Positions 21,001-30,684 of a stretch of 64,000 nucleotides of DNA are shown piece by piece. The stretch lies in the NCBI GenBank assembly GCA_023512835.1, contig CM042089.1, positions 23,589,519 to 23,653,518 of the forward strand. The letters are read 5' to 3'. The position numbers and the translations under genes were made by a program. Numbering within the stretch: the stretch's first letter is position 1; each line of letters opens with the position of its first letter. The notes beneath the pieces were generated by a model, which saw only the letters and a list, made by a program, of their open reading frames with translations, was not told the origin of the DNA and made no database searches. Source of the DNA: Taxillus chinensis (Eukaryota > Streptophyta > Magnoliopsida > Santalales > Loranthaceae).

Positions 21001-23400
21001 CACCTTTTCAAGGAGTCTTAATGCTACTTTTCTTTCTCTCCTTTCACATAAACATAAGGTGGATGACTTAAAAAGATTTTTGGCCTATAAGCTTAGTGGG
21101 CAGTATGTACAAGATTATTGTTAAGGTATCAGCTAATCAGTTGAAGGTGGTTTTGGGGAAGATCATCGCTTTGTCTTAGAGTGCGTAATGATTGCCTTGA
21201 TTGTAGGCTCAAAGCTTCTCTTCCTGTGCTTTATAAATTGGACTTGGAGAAGACATGACCATGTTAATTTTCAATTTCTTCTTTTTCTAGTGGGGAGGTG
21301 TGGGTTCTAATCAAGTGGTGGTAGGGAATTTCTTTTTTGTGTTTTGACTGTTTGCTTCTCCATTGTAGTTAATGGCAGCTCGTGTGGTTTCTTCTCAAGC
21401 TTTTAAGAGCCTCTGTTAACAGAATCCTCTTTTCCTTTTACTGCATGTCATTGTTATAGAGGTCTTTGGCCGTTTGATTGATAAAGCTTGCAATGGGGGG
21501 TTGTTATCCAGTTTCTTCGTGGGCAGTTAGGACGAAGGAGTGTTGGTTATGTCTCACTTACTTTTTTGCAGATGATACTATTCTTTTTTGTGAGGCAGAT
21601 TTGGCACATCCTTTTCACTTATGATCCATTATTGTTTTTTGAAGCTATATCAGGATGGCATATTAATTTGGGTAAGTTGGTTTTGGTTTCCATTAGGGTA
21701 GTGCCTTCTTTGGAGGAGTGTGCCAGGATTTTAGGGTTCTAGACTTTGTAGTTGCCTTTCAAGTATTTGGGGCTTTTATTGGGGGTCAAGTTCAAATCTA
21801 TAGCTTTTTGGAACTTGATTATTTAGAAGATAAAGTGTAAAGTTAAAAAATGATCTTCCATAGTGAGGTGTGTCATGAGCCAAGGAAAATGGAGGAGGTG
21901 ACGATGAGGATGATGGAGGATGACAAAGTAAGTAGGGATGAAGACAATGGAGGATGTTGAAGGAGCTAAGGTTGATGGATCCAAAATCGATGAAAATGAT
22001 GAGAGTTAAGGATGATGCCTACGCTAAATTTAAGCCTACTTGAAATTTAAGCCTACTAGTCGGAGTCGAGGAAGACATCATACCCTTCGACTGATGTTGA
22101 TGTTGGGGTCAAAAGCAACACTATAGATCAAATTGAGGAGATAAAGGTAGAAGGAACGGGAGTATTTTTTTAAATTACAGATCAAAATTTACAGATGAGA
22201 GTGCCAACATTGATGATGCAGCCGATGTACAAGATCAATGCCATGACGCAATCGAGAAGAAGGAAGCTGAGTGGACATTCAAAGAGAAGGAAGCTGTGAC
22301 AAGGTTGAGAAACGATGAATTAGGTACTAAAATCAGGTATTTTGGATTTCTTTTCCCCCCTCTTATGGTGTTGTTTTGGCATTGAAAACCTAATAAAAAA
22401 ATGTAGTGAGGCGCACGTTTCATCTAGGCTGCTGGGCTTTTCTTAGTTGAGGTGCTAAATTCGCGCCTCACCTTGACTTGCGGCTGGATGTGCTTTTAAC
22501 TTCTATGGGGTAAAGGATTGGGATGCAGTTGACACTGCAGGATATGACCTATCCTGTTAGGTCAATTATTTTATTTCTTTATTTTAAAACATTGGGCCAC
22601 GTGACCCCTCTAGCATGATTTGATGCTTCCCTTGACTATATATATATATATATATATCAATAATTAATTTTAAACAGATGATATGATCAGATTTTATATC
22701 TGTATATACGTGGTAAATTGCTCGAAAACCATGTTGTTGACTATTTATTGTGCTAAAAAGCTGGATTGTTGAGTAGAATTAATTTTCGTGCAAGTGTCAC
22801 ATTCCAATATCAGCACCCCTATATATATATATTTGTTACTAGTTTTTCTTTGCAACAGTTTTTGATGTTTTTTCCTTTCTGTCATATTTTGGGATTGGTT
22901 ACTACCTAGTAGCATCTAAAATCTACATTTTGTTGCATTTAATGAGGGTAGTTTGCTGCAAATTCTGAAAGTTATATTTTGTATGTTATAAAATCTACAT
23001 TTTGTACACCAGGATGAAATTTTATATGAAGTCCATGCAAATTCTGAAAACTGGATGATTGCTGGGAGGAAGAGAGGGCATGCTTCTCTCTCCAAGAAGC
23101 AAGGTTTGCATTTTCAATTTTGTTTTGATTTTTATTATTTGTTTCCAAGCATTTTCCTATTCAGCAAACAAGAACTGGTCTTTATCTGAACATTCTTTTC
23201 TGGCAACTAATCTCCGCTTGACAGGCTCAAGGATGGAGATCTCAATATTGTGCTTGCCGCTAGTGGCAGGATATGTTCATCCCCCTCGACTAGGTCTGCC
23301 GCATGTTGATGCAGCTAATATAAGTTGCAGTCCTGCTGGGCCGCACTTGGTCTGTGTGTTGCCTCCCGACCTTTGTTCATCCTTTTGCCTTCCCGCATGA
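35..23400 (+). CDS. TRS130: TRAPP II complex subunit TRS130 (CLUB), 21 exons
   Basis: Subunit of the TRAPP II tethering complex, which acts at the trans-Golgi network/early endosome and, in plants, in cell-plate formation. Exons joined by homology and splice signals: 35-98, 770-999, 5090-5271, 6159-6342, 6674-6764, 6846-7006, 11665-11754, 11896-12057, 12207-12268, 12427-12517, 12840-13003, 13132-13342, 13635-14180, 14265-14477, 14676-15066, 15165-15255, 15367-15451, 16002-16191, 16809-17107, 23013-23103, 23225-23400. The phases close exactly to 3774 nt, giving 1257 aa; Arabidopsis TRS130 is about the same length. Recognisable stretches are FLAQFQTIK at the start, DARLRSRFPQEQS, HRSWWKRHGVALDGEIAA, KPGSYVLGVLTGQIG and, near the C-terminal TRAPPC10 region, ENWMIAGRKRGH. 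The ATG at 35 matches the family start; a CAG at 25-27 could be a 5'UTR splice acceptor. Two introns (after 12517 and 15255) need GC donors. No stop or frameshift interrupts the joined frame despite about 19.6 kb of intron, so the gene looks functional. Confidence 0.95.
1457..1475. repeat. (TA)n microsatellite in TRS130 intron 2
   Basis: A run of about nine TA dinucleotides, about 200 bases upstream of the hAT insertion. No function is apparent; it could serve as a length-polymorphic marker. Confidence 0.9.
1676..4517 (+). mobile_element. hAT-superfamily DNA transposon in TRS130 intron 2
   Basis: The left end CATAGTTATTAAAGGCG and the right end CGCCTTTAATAACTATG are perfect terminal inverted repeats of 17 bp. 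Both are followed inward by GC-rich subterminal repeats built on GCGCCTTAGGCGC-like units. The element is flanked by a perfect 8-bp target duplication TGCAAGAT (1668-1675 and 4518-4525), the length expected for hAT elements. Inside is a BED-finger/DUF659-type transposase in the + orientation, broken and internally deleted, so this 2842-bp copy should be non-autonomous. Bases 1680-2140 are very CpG-rich compared with the AT-rich host DNA, and a pyrimidine (TCTCT) run sits at 1976-2002. The perfect ends and target duplication suggest a fairly recent insertion, in the same orientation as the host gene. Confidence 0.93.
2263..4250 (+). pseudogene. hAT transposase (BED finger/DUF659), frameshifted and internally deleted
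   Basis: Reading begins at ATG 2263 with a BED-type zinc finger (FTCNFCSKV, with downstream KQHIIGG and a further cysteine), then changes frame near 2495-2515 into an acidic linker. The DUF659 region follows (GCSIMSDGWKD, VVQVITDSASNYVMAG). A small intron at about 3220-3301 restores NYVMAG-RLLEAKRPHLYW, leading to YWSPCAAHCIDLMLEDIG. Further frame breaks occur around 3510-3570. After LRLVDGEKN (about 3750) the frame ends, and a tail resembling KYNRALKRRYNMRDVIDPISL resumes at about 3835. The conserved segment before the C-terminal dimerisation region is therefore missing. The acidic C-terminus (EDDDNDFLDED) ends at 4250. I take it as dead; the family assignment is firm, the exact break points are approximate. 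Confidence 0.85.
7063..7218. repeat. 78-bp direct tandem duplication in TRS130 intron 6
   Basis: Two adjacent copies (7063-7140 and 7141-7218) share TTCTYCTAATTTAGGTTTC at the start and ATCAAGTTGTGKAATAATTG near the end, with only a few differences. It lies about 57 bp after the exon 6 donor. No coding potential or known element was recognised; a simple replication duplication is the likely origin. Confidence 0.9.
7219..9290. other. TRS130 intron 6, left part: unclassified sequence
   Basis: No gene-like frame was found. The part at 7700-8830 is less AT-rich than its surroundings. It carries a recurring CTCTATGA motif (about 8171, 8330, 8484, 8513 and 8611), several followed by G or T, which gives the impression of a degraded low-copy repeat. 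Short open frames here (for example 8822-9094) match nothing I recognise. Confidence 0.5.
9295..9838. mobile_element. MITE-like element with GC-rich core, TRS130 intron 6
   Basis: Left end GGCGTTGTTTGGTAGCTG and right end (read on the - strand) AGCGTGTTTGGTGGTGTT are imperfect terminal inverted repeats. Adjoining A/T-rich arms surround a C-rich core at about 9455-9690 that differs sharply from the host intron. A related end, GTTTGATGGTGTTTTTGATT, occurs at about 58828. Superfamily is uncertain (Mutator- or hAT-like); I could not define a clean target duplication, so the borders are approximate. Confidence 0.55.
10562..10850 (-). mobile_element. Antisense LINE 3'-end remnant (tentative)
   Basis: A run of T followed by AAGAAAATTTATTAAAATAG resembles the reverse complement of an A-tailed LINE end. 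The closely similar sequence AGAAATTTTATTAAAATAGA occurs at 18356 in a better-defined antisense LINE insertion. The downstream 10650-10840 stretch is GC-richer and carries a short open frame without recognised similarity. No target duplication was found. Confidence 0.5.
10851..11664. other. TRS130 intron 6, right part
   Basis: AT-rich sequence with no supported element or gene up to the exon 7 acceptor at 11663-11664. Confidence 0.5.
12518..12839 (+). other. TRS130 intron 10, a GC-AG intron
   Basis: Exon 10 ends GAGAAAGAAAAG and the intron begins GCAGGT. Only a GC donor at 12518-12519 keeps the frame (EKEK followed by MILQAAPR). Using the nearby GT at 12522 would add four bases and break it. 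The donor context AAG/GCAGGT is close to the usual GC-AG consensus AG/GCAAGT. The acceptor is TTTTTAG at 12833-12839. Confidence 0.85.
15256..15366 (+). other. TRS130 intron 16, GC-AG with a weak donor
   Basis: The conserved junction FER/TLAVHF requires the exon to stop after TTTGAAAG at 15255. The next bases are GCATTG, so the donor is GC with poor downstream pairing to U1. The acceptor TTCCAG ends at 15366, and the arginine codon is split AG/G. No in-frame GT alternative preserving the family sequence was found. It may be a GT-to-GC mutation or a sequencing difference. Confidence 0.75.
16277..16742. mobile_element. MITE in TRS130 intron 18
   Basis: The ends AGCATGTTTGGTA and TACCAAACATGCT are perfect 13-bp inverted repeats about 466 bp apart. 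The interior has T/C- and GC-richer stretches (16450-16640) unlike the host intron. It carries no transposase frame. A target duplication could not be fixed with confidence (short AT-rich flanks), so the superfamily is left open. Confidence 0.75.
18332..18591 (-). mobile_element. 5'-truncated antisense LINE insertion inside the LINE relic
   Basis: Starts on the + strand with about 18 T (the poly-A tail of a - strand element) followed by AAGTAAGAAATTTTATTAAAA. It is flanked by a 13-bp target duplication, AAAAGTTCGTAAG at 18319-18331 and AAAAGTCCATAAG at 18592-18604 (11 of 13 identical). Length is about 260 bp, so only the 3' end was copied. This is the classical outcome of target-primed reverse transcription. 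Confidence 0.85.
19934..20922. mobile_element. hAT-like fold-back element, nested in the LINE relic
   Basis: Ends TAGGGATGACAAT and ATTGCCATTTCTA are imperfect inverted repeats, flanked by an 8-bp near-perfect target duplication (ATTTTGAT at 19926-19933, AGTTTGAT at 20923-20930). The interior is extremely AT-rich and largely self-complementary. The left arm around 20160-20270 pairs with the right arm around 20530-20640, for example TATATATATTTATATTATAA on the left against the reverse complement of the right. Further, weaker pairing extends both ways. It carries no transposase. Transcription of TRS130 would place this long hairpin in the pre-mRNA. Confidence 0.82.
21851..23012. other. TRS130 intron 19, right end
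   Basis: A purine-rich GATGA/GGAGGATG stretch at 21890-22340 with no recognisable protein, then ordinary AT-rich intron. A (TA)n microsatellite lies at 22638-22657 and a short (AT)n run near 22820. The exon 20 acceptor is at 23011-23012. Confidence 0.6.
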
Positions 23401-26400
23401 CTGGTTGCATTAGGTAATCACTGAAGGGATAAACCAGTGGAATGCAAGAATAAGTTAGAAAGTTATAGCAATGACCCCACATCCAGTTTCAATTTTGCTT
23501 TATTGTGTCATTTAAAAAAAACATTATTCAAAAGTTGTCACAACTTGGGTAACATGGAATATCCTAGGCGATCTGCAGGCGTCATGGTTTATTTCTGTTG
23601 TCATGTACAGATGTTAGTCAATTTTTTGTTGTAAACGGTGTATATTAACTGGTGCTGTAATGCGGGGACAAACTCTTGTTCTGGTAAAAATTGAGTTCAG
23701 TGCTTCTGGTGACGATCTTAAGTTACCTGTTTAGTGTATCAGGCAAAACCAAAAGGAATGCTGTATGCATCTATGGACTTGTCTATTCTATTCGTGTGCA
23801 TTTTCATCTATATTGTTTTAAGCAAGGATACTCACACTTCCTTAAATGATCAATATATTCACTTTTGTGAAATATTCATACTATTTATTTATGATTTGAG
23901 CCTTTACAAATAAAAAAAATTGATCAGTTTTTCTAACTTGGATTAATTTATAGAAAATCTGATTTTTAGTTTCACACAATAAATCCTAATATTTCATTTT
24001 ATTCCACTAACGCCAACAATTTGGAAAACGTTAATTTCAAAATAATGGAGATAGATTCAATGGAGGAAGAAAATAATGTTATAATTTTATACTGAGGTGA
24101 ATTTTGATGGGGAAATATGAGGTTTTGCTTGAATCAGTTTGTTTTGGGAAAATAAATTCAAGGTGACTTGATTTGAGCATGAATAATGATTGGTGAACAT
24201 TATTGTATCAAAATTTGAACATTTATGATATGTTTGCTTGACCAGTTATGAACATTATTATTATGCACAAATATGTAATGTTCATGTATAAAATTTTGAA
24301 CATTGTTTTTTTAACCTATGTCAACATGCAAACTATTTTAACAAAATGTAGTTGTGTGGATGAATCTTAACCGGTGAACTATATAATTGAGTTTATATGT
24401 ATAAGGTATACAAATATTATTTACGAAGTATTGTTGTTTAAAATTTGAAGTGATACTTGAACTTATGTATCTTTTGATGTGTCTACGTAGATATTCAAGA
24501 ATAGAGAGATGTTATGTGCGTGGGCACATATAGTCGCTTGGAGAAACCACCAATAATAGCACGTTCGAATATTGATTAGTAAACATTATTAATTTGTTCG
24601 AATTAAAGTTATGGAACATTATTCATAAGTTTGAATAACTATTATAGAACATTATTATTATATTCGAATAGATGAATTAGAACATTAATCAAATGTTCGA
24701 AAATCTTTTATCAAACCATATCATTTTGTTCACTAAATACAGGATGAACACTGGCTTTTGTTTTTGGTATAGAAGATTACTTCAAATCAAATAGATATTG
24801 AACAAAACAATTGAAACTATCATCGTTTGTTCATATCGCATATCACGAATTAGAAAAATAAAAACAAAAACGGAGCTTCAAGAGAAGAAGGGGATGGACG
24901 CGGATGAATGTGGAGGGGACAACATCGGCGACGTGAAAGAGAGAGGGGTAGGTGTGTTAATTAGAAAGGAGATTTATGTAATTTACTTATAATATTATAT
25001 GATTGTTTTGAAATTCATATTTTAATGTACATATATTTATTTTTTGGTGAGTGCATTTATCCCTCCCTTTATTTTAAATACAAATTGTTAGTTGAATTTT
25101 TTTTTTTGTAATGTTTCTGACCAATATATGGAACTACTTTTTTGTCAAAGGTGTGAAAGGTATTTAGTAACCATTTTTCTAAATGAAAATTAGAGCATAT
25201 AATCAAATCCTAAGCATAAAACTAGAGTTAAAACTAGTGTGTGACCAAGTGGCGTGAGGAGTCAAGATCTTCAGTGATGGTAGTAGTGGTTTGATATGCA
25301 TGAATAAAATTGAGAGATATGGAATGTAATGGGAATGAAAAAGGTTAATTAGGATGGGGATTGAACCTAAAACGAATGAGTTTTTACATGTAACTGAGAT
25401 AGGATTTAGAGAACTGAGGACTTTGACAGGATAATTATGTGAGGGCATGATAACGTGTGGTTTATGGATATGGACTTGATGAATTGATGTTTTAAGAGTT
25501 AAAGATCTCACATTTGGGCGAAAAGGGTCAAGCTAGGGTTTGGAAGATCATGGTATGAGGGTATTAAATGATAAGGTGTGTGGGGTGAATGTAGCATGTG
25601 ACTACCCCACCCTCAACTTATTAGTATAATAATATTAGTAATTAATGTATAATTAAAAAGTTCATAAAAGTCTAGCCCAAATAAAATAAAATATTCATGG
25701 CTTCATAATCCAATTAAACTATTCCATATGATTACAATCAAATTATGAACTCATTCCAGCCCTAAGAACAATTATGATAAGTATTTTAGAGGAGTGATAT
25801 AATTTTCACATCTCAAATATAAATATAAGAACAACATGCTCAAGCAATCCTGTTACGTCACGAATTTTAGAAGCCTAAAATCAATTAAGTAACTCCTAAT
25901 GTCTACACCCAAATGATCAATAGGTTGGTAATTAACACTTAAAAAAATTACATTGCGGGTGTTGTCTTAAAATCAAACTTGTACAATCATAGAAAGGATA
26001 TTTATGTATATTTCCATTAATATGCAATTCACGTAAAGTCATTTATAAATATATCACATGTTAAGTCATCACAACTATTATAGACCCTTGTCCGAAAAAT
26101 AAATAAACTAAGAATCTCAATAAATGCCAACATCGAACAAAATAAATTATATACTTGTGCTTGGAGGTTTGCTCTTATAGCCTCAACAGTTAATCATAGT
26201 CATTACCTAAAAAAGAATATGAACAACATAAGAGTGAGTATGAATACTCAATGTACAAGAAAGGGGTATCTATTGGCTTTTATTTTGTTTTGAATCAAAT
26301 AATTTTTCAGTTTATTTTATTACCCCTCCTTTTTTTGGTTGTGTTTTTGGCATGTCATGGTTTAAATAAAAAGGCCAATGGTCAATCATTTTTATTATTG

Positions 26401-26520
26401 ATAACATATTGAGATATCATTCTTAAATAAAATATAGAAAATTAATTTAATGGGTTGAACAATTTGAATAAATTTTAACTTTATTTAAAATACTATAATT
26501 GCATCCCAATTAATCATGTA
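23401..26520. other. TRS130 3'UTR and intergenic DNA
   Basis: The TRS130 3'UTR presumably occupies the first few hundred bases; I could not fix its end. The rest is AT-rich with no supported gene. Sub-region 24170-24760 is dense in GAACATTA-type words and is listed separately. Open frames at 24798-24992 and 25203-25511 look fortuitous. Confidence 0.55.
24170..24760. repeat. Cluster of GAACATTA / TTCGAAT words
   Basis: GAACATTAT, TGAACATT, TGTTCGAA and related words recur many times on both strands (24197, 24218, 24250, 24280, 24298, 24542, 24632, 24646 and others, approximate). It looks like a degraded inverted-repeat element; no borders could be drawn. Confidence 0.45.
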
Positions 26521-28140
26521 TACCTGTAGATCCGAAAGTAACACTAGAGGGGGAGTGAATAGACTCTTTTCGCGAAAGCTAATTGCCGATAGCCGGAGGA
26601 AGTATACAACTAATGGCTATAATATGATATTAATGGAAAAGATGACAAGATAGTGTATGAGTGTTTATGAGCTATCCAACATATCTGAGTTAATGAATGT
26701 TCTTGACGTGACAAACCTCAGATTTAATGAGAATATTCCAATGGATGTTTATATGGAAAGATGAACACCGTTTGGGATATTCTTAGGATAGGGTGTTAAT
26801 CGTGGATGAACAACATAGAGAGATTAACAAGATAGTTATGTTGGATCTATTGAATCAAGAGGTGTAAGGTGATTCTTCAAAGATTGTTCTTGTTCTTCGT
26901 TCTTCACGGCGCACAACACTTAGGAAGTGTTCTCACAGTTTCTTTCTCTAGCGTTAGAACTCTTGTATGAATTCTACAAAAGTTCTCTTATCAATGTATG
27001 TTAGAATTCTATATATTTATTTGCGAATTCCATGCAAATCCTCGCTTTTTGTGAGAGATGCCAGATATTTCTATTAAAGCATGTGATAGATATTAATTTA
27101 AGGTTATAGTGTATATGCGCCTAGTTGTCCATCCAACAGATTGACTTCCCACCACTTAATTTGCAGAAGTACAAAGGATAGGTTGATCTGCTCAGATTCT
27201 GCAGATCAGTTGCCCATACTGGTAAATTTGATCTTCTCCATTCATCTGCTATTGGTAGTTGGCAGTCATTAATGTGACCATAAATACGCTTGATTGTTCA
27301 GAGTGGTGCAGGAAAATTACACAAACCCTAGCTGATGATATCACTAAGTAGTACTGAGTGTTGTGAGTTTGCAGGTGGGTGCCTCGAAAATTTGGTGATT
27401 TGAAGATTTGGGTCGAGCCTATTTTCGCTTCGAGTCTTCGACTCTTCGCTATGACTTTTAGCGTGACTTTCATAAAGAGTTTACTTAATCTCTGTTTGTT
27501 GTCTTAGTTGCGAGTCTTCAACTCTATTTCTTGTATACTGCTTAGCCCGTCACAGTTAGTTAATTACAAACTGAGTCCATCTCTCCAAGTCTTCGACTCT
27601 ACGGCTCCGACTCTTCATCTTCAACTCTTACTTTCAAGTCTATGAGTCTTGGTCTCATTTATGGACTAACAGTTTCTTATGATTAACTGTCTTTAACTCT
27701 CCGACTCTTCGAGTATACAACTCTTTGAGTCTTTGAGTTTCAGTTACAATTTCATTTGTCAGTTCATGTAGTTCAATAGCTTAAACTCTTCGACCTTCGA
27801 CCTTCGACATTCGAGTCTACGAGTCTTAGAATGTTTGATATTTGACAGATTTTGTATGTGACTTCAACTCTTCGACCCTTCGAGTCTCTAAGTCTCTAAG
27901 TCTTTGTGTCAATTTATGGTCTATCAATTGTCATTAGGGCATCTTTGGGGACTTTTCAGTTTTGTGATCTTCAGGTTTTCCAATCATTTGTTGTCTCGTC
28001 ACTTTTTAGTTTTAACTCTTCAAGTCTACGAGTCGTTTACCATTCTACACAGTGACTGTTTTTTCTACTTCGAACTTTGACTCTTTGACCCTTGTACCTT
28101 TGGATCTTTGAGTCTCCAGACTTAGAGAAATTCTTGGCAG
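26521..28140. repeat. Unclassified dispersed repeat with GAGTC/GACTC-rich tail
   Basis: Begins near CTAGAGGGGGAGTGAATAGA, close to a boundary motif (CTAGAGGGGGGTGAATAG) that I know as common in plant dispersed repeats. From about 27420 to 28130 it contains many copies of short words such as GAGTCTTCGACTC, CGAGTCTTCAACTC, CAAGTCTACGAGTC and CTTTGAGTC, in irregular spacing. No coding frame was found. Treating both parts as one non-autonomous element is inference. Confidence 0.5.
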
Positions 28141-28560
28141 TTTCACCAATGTTTCCCAACATATAATTATTTCAAAAATCTATAATTAGTTAAAGGCTAT
28201 AAATTTAATTTAATCCTTTATTCAATTTTTATGGTATATTATGTATCCTAATTTAAAATTAATTATAAATTAGAAAAGTAATATGATACATTTTGAGAAA
28301 ATAAAATAAAATTACCACAAGTTAATTTTAATTTAATACCATGCATAAATGATTATAAAATAAAGTAATAAATTTAATTGTTTTAAAATACTAGGTAAAG
28401 ACATTAGCTTAGGCTTAGGTCTTCCCAATATCATCTTTCAAGTCTTTACTTTTTTTTTATCTAAATATAGGGAGGGAGAAAATGCAAATAAATAAAAGTG
28501 ATGATTTTAAAATTTTAAAGATAATTTTTTAAAATTCATATTAATGAAATATTTTTTTAA

Positions 28561-28700
28561 GTGTTAGAGTCCCACATTGGAGAAAGTAACCGACCAAGTA
28601 TAGTTTGATATAGATTCAAAGGTAGTCTATCCTATAACCAATTGGTTTTATGATGTTAATTCTTAAATTCTAATAGAAAGGACAATATATTGGAAAGATG
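28561..28700. repeat. LTR-start-like fragment
   Basis: The sequence TGTTAGAGTCCCACATTGG at 28562 matches a motif frequently seen at the 5' end of short plant LTRs (AGTCCCACATYGG). No partner LTR or internal region was seen, so this may be a degraded solo LTR; the right border is arbitrary. Confidence 0.45.
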
Positions 28701-29477
28701 GCACGATTGAATTTTTTTTATTATTCTAAAAACTTTTAGGCCGCATGCAGTAGCTTCCTAAATTGAATATTTATCACAATAACTCAAAAAAAAAACGTTA
28801 AATCACGAATCTAACTCAAAAATTTATATATTAATTTTTTTTAAAATGTGAAAAAGACAAATAATTGTGTTGTGCAGTAGGCGCTCAATATTTTTAAACT
28901 AAAATGTAGTTAAAAATTTTAGTTTTACAAATTTCATCTAACTATTTTTTATAATATCTATTAGATTCAATAAAATTTTCATTATTTTATCAAATTATTA
29001 TTATTATATTCTAAACTCTCTCCTCTCACTTTAATAAATCAATTGAGTTGGTAAAAATAATTATTTTAATATTAAAATTAATGCTGAAATTTATTTGATT
29101 AGAAGTTAAATTTACTGTTACATTTTAACTATTATTTACTATATTTTAACTTTTGATCTATGGGAATATATGTTCATACTCACCAAAGTTATTAACACAT
29201 GAACATATAGTTTTTAATACCTTTTGACATTATGAAAATAGTCTTCAAAAATAAAATTTTTTTAATAATATTTGAATAATGTACTTCACACATTTCTGTT
29301 TAATTTTCTTATTATATTTGTTCAAACATTATATTTATGTTTTAATATTGTAATATATATATATATATAAACATTTGAATTATGTTATAATATTATTATT
29401 TGAATATTTTTATTATTATTATAAGGTGAGAATGTTAATGACTTTAGTAAGTGTAAGTATTCATTTTTAATATATTA

Positions 29478-30230
29478 GAGCATCTTCAATCCATTAGCAA
29501 AAACAAAAATTATATTTAGCTAAAAATTATCTCCAATGCATTAGGTAAATTATTAGTAAAAGCAAAAATAAATAAATAAATATGACTTTAGATTTTACTT
29601 TTGCTGAAGATGTCATGTCATCAAATAATAGCAATTTACACATCTATCTTATTTTTTTTCTCTTCTCTTGTCAACCTCACGTTCCTCTCACCTTAGCAAG
29701 TCCCCGGAAGTCGATGTCTCCCCCCCGCGCCTTATCCTCCCCCATCAACCCCCACCCCTACCCCGCGCGCGCATGCAATGGCGCTCCCCATCTCCCCTCG
29801 TGCGACGACGCTCTCCATCCCCCCTCGTGTGATAGAGCCCCCCACTCCCCCGTGCGTGATGACGCTCCTCATCCCCCCTCGGCGTCCCCCATTCCCTCCT
29901 CATGCGACATCGCTCCCCATTCCCCTTGCACGACGACACTCCCCATCCCTTCTTGCAAGTCGGTGCCTCCACCTCTCCTCACGTGTGACGTTGCTCCCCC
30001 ACCTCCCCCTTCATGCGATGGCACCCATTGCTCACGCAACCCTAGGAATTTTAGAATTTGAAGAGAATATAGAAAAAGTATAGATTGGATAAAAAAGACA
30101 GTTCAGGAAAAAAAAGATGAAATAAGATTGTTGCATTATTAATCAAAATGCTACTGTAACAAGTTTAATATTACTTTAATTTAAAATTTTAACTTATAAA
30201 AACTGATGCAAATATTAAAGATTCTGAATC
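29478..30230. mobile_element. MITE (GAGCATCTTCAATCC family) upstream of AHL
   Basis: The left end GAGCATCTTCAATCC follows TTA (29475-29477). The arms have the same TTAGCTAAAA and AAATTATTAGTAAAAGC-type sequence as the elements at 31974, 36863 and 37906. The core at 29690-30040 is very C-rich. The right end is degraded (ATTAAAGATTCT near 30215-30226) and no clean duplication remains. It ends about 450 bp before the AHL start codon, so it could lie in the promoter. Confidence 0.65.
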
Positions 30231-30399
30231 TTTATTGCCAAATGCAAAGATGGTATGGAATTCATATATACCAAAAGTATTATATGAGAAGTAATATTTA
30301 ATTGGAATCGTTAAATTTTTATTTATTTATTATTATTATTAGATGTATTCGCAATATTAAATTTAATCGAGACAGTTGAAAACAGATATACCGTGGCAG

Positions 30400-30684
30400 C
30401 AATATGGTTAAATAAAAGTCAAACATAAATTGAAAACAAATCTCGACTGTTAGATCGAAATGATGGCAGCCATCCACATTGCATTTGCACGGATATCAAT
30501 CCGATGATATGGAGGGAGCGGGACGTGTGGTGTGGTTGTTGTGGCAGATAATGGTAATTACAATCCTGAACAATTCACACCTGTGACTTGTGTCACACTG
30601 CCACTGTTCTTGGTCGGAGGAGAGCTGGGAACGGTCATAAGCATTCTGGGTCTCGCCTGGATCGATCTGGGTCTCGCCTTGGCA
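30400..30684 (+). promoter_or_regulatory. Likely AHL promoter/5' leader
   Basis: Gene-proximal sequence with a TATA-like TTAAATAAAAG at about 30408 and an ACGT-core element ACGTGTGG at 30523-30530, which resembles an ABRE/G-box half. An ATG at 30463 opens a 14-codon frame that stops at 30507; if transcribed it would be an upstream ORF. No transcript start can be proven from sequence alone. Confidence 0.35.

Larger units (their letters stand above)
17440..21850 (+). mobile_element. Dead L1-type LINE relic in TRS130 intron 19 (borders approximate)
   Basis: Order of remnants on the + strand: an ORF1-like region (17531-18310; reads FFLVESKLFEVV and ERSRGMVSVISMG in pieces), an endonuclease start (KILLWNVQGLNNLDKRL, 18715-18830), GDFNVVQFPSEK at about 19130, the linker SRTLWLKEGDKNSKFFH (about 19705-19770), then reverse transcriptase pieces (GSMYKII near 21100, FADDTILFCEA near 21570, and YLGLLLG near 21765). 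Many frameshifts and stops show it is long dead. It is split by an antisense LINE fragment (18332-18591) and by a hAT-like fold-back element (19934-20922), so both insertions are younger. The 3' end is missing after about 21850. Confidence 0.85.

Noticed and set aside
29582..30083. Proline-rich open frames on both strands
   Set aside because: They coincide with the C-rich MITE core; repeats of CCCCATCCC-type sequence, not a protein.
30532..30684. N-terminal extension of AHL
   Set aside because: The frame is open but has no ATG; the conserved N-terminus starts at ATG 30685.
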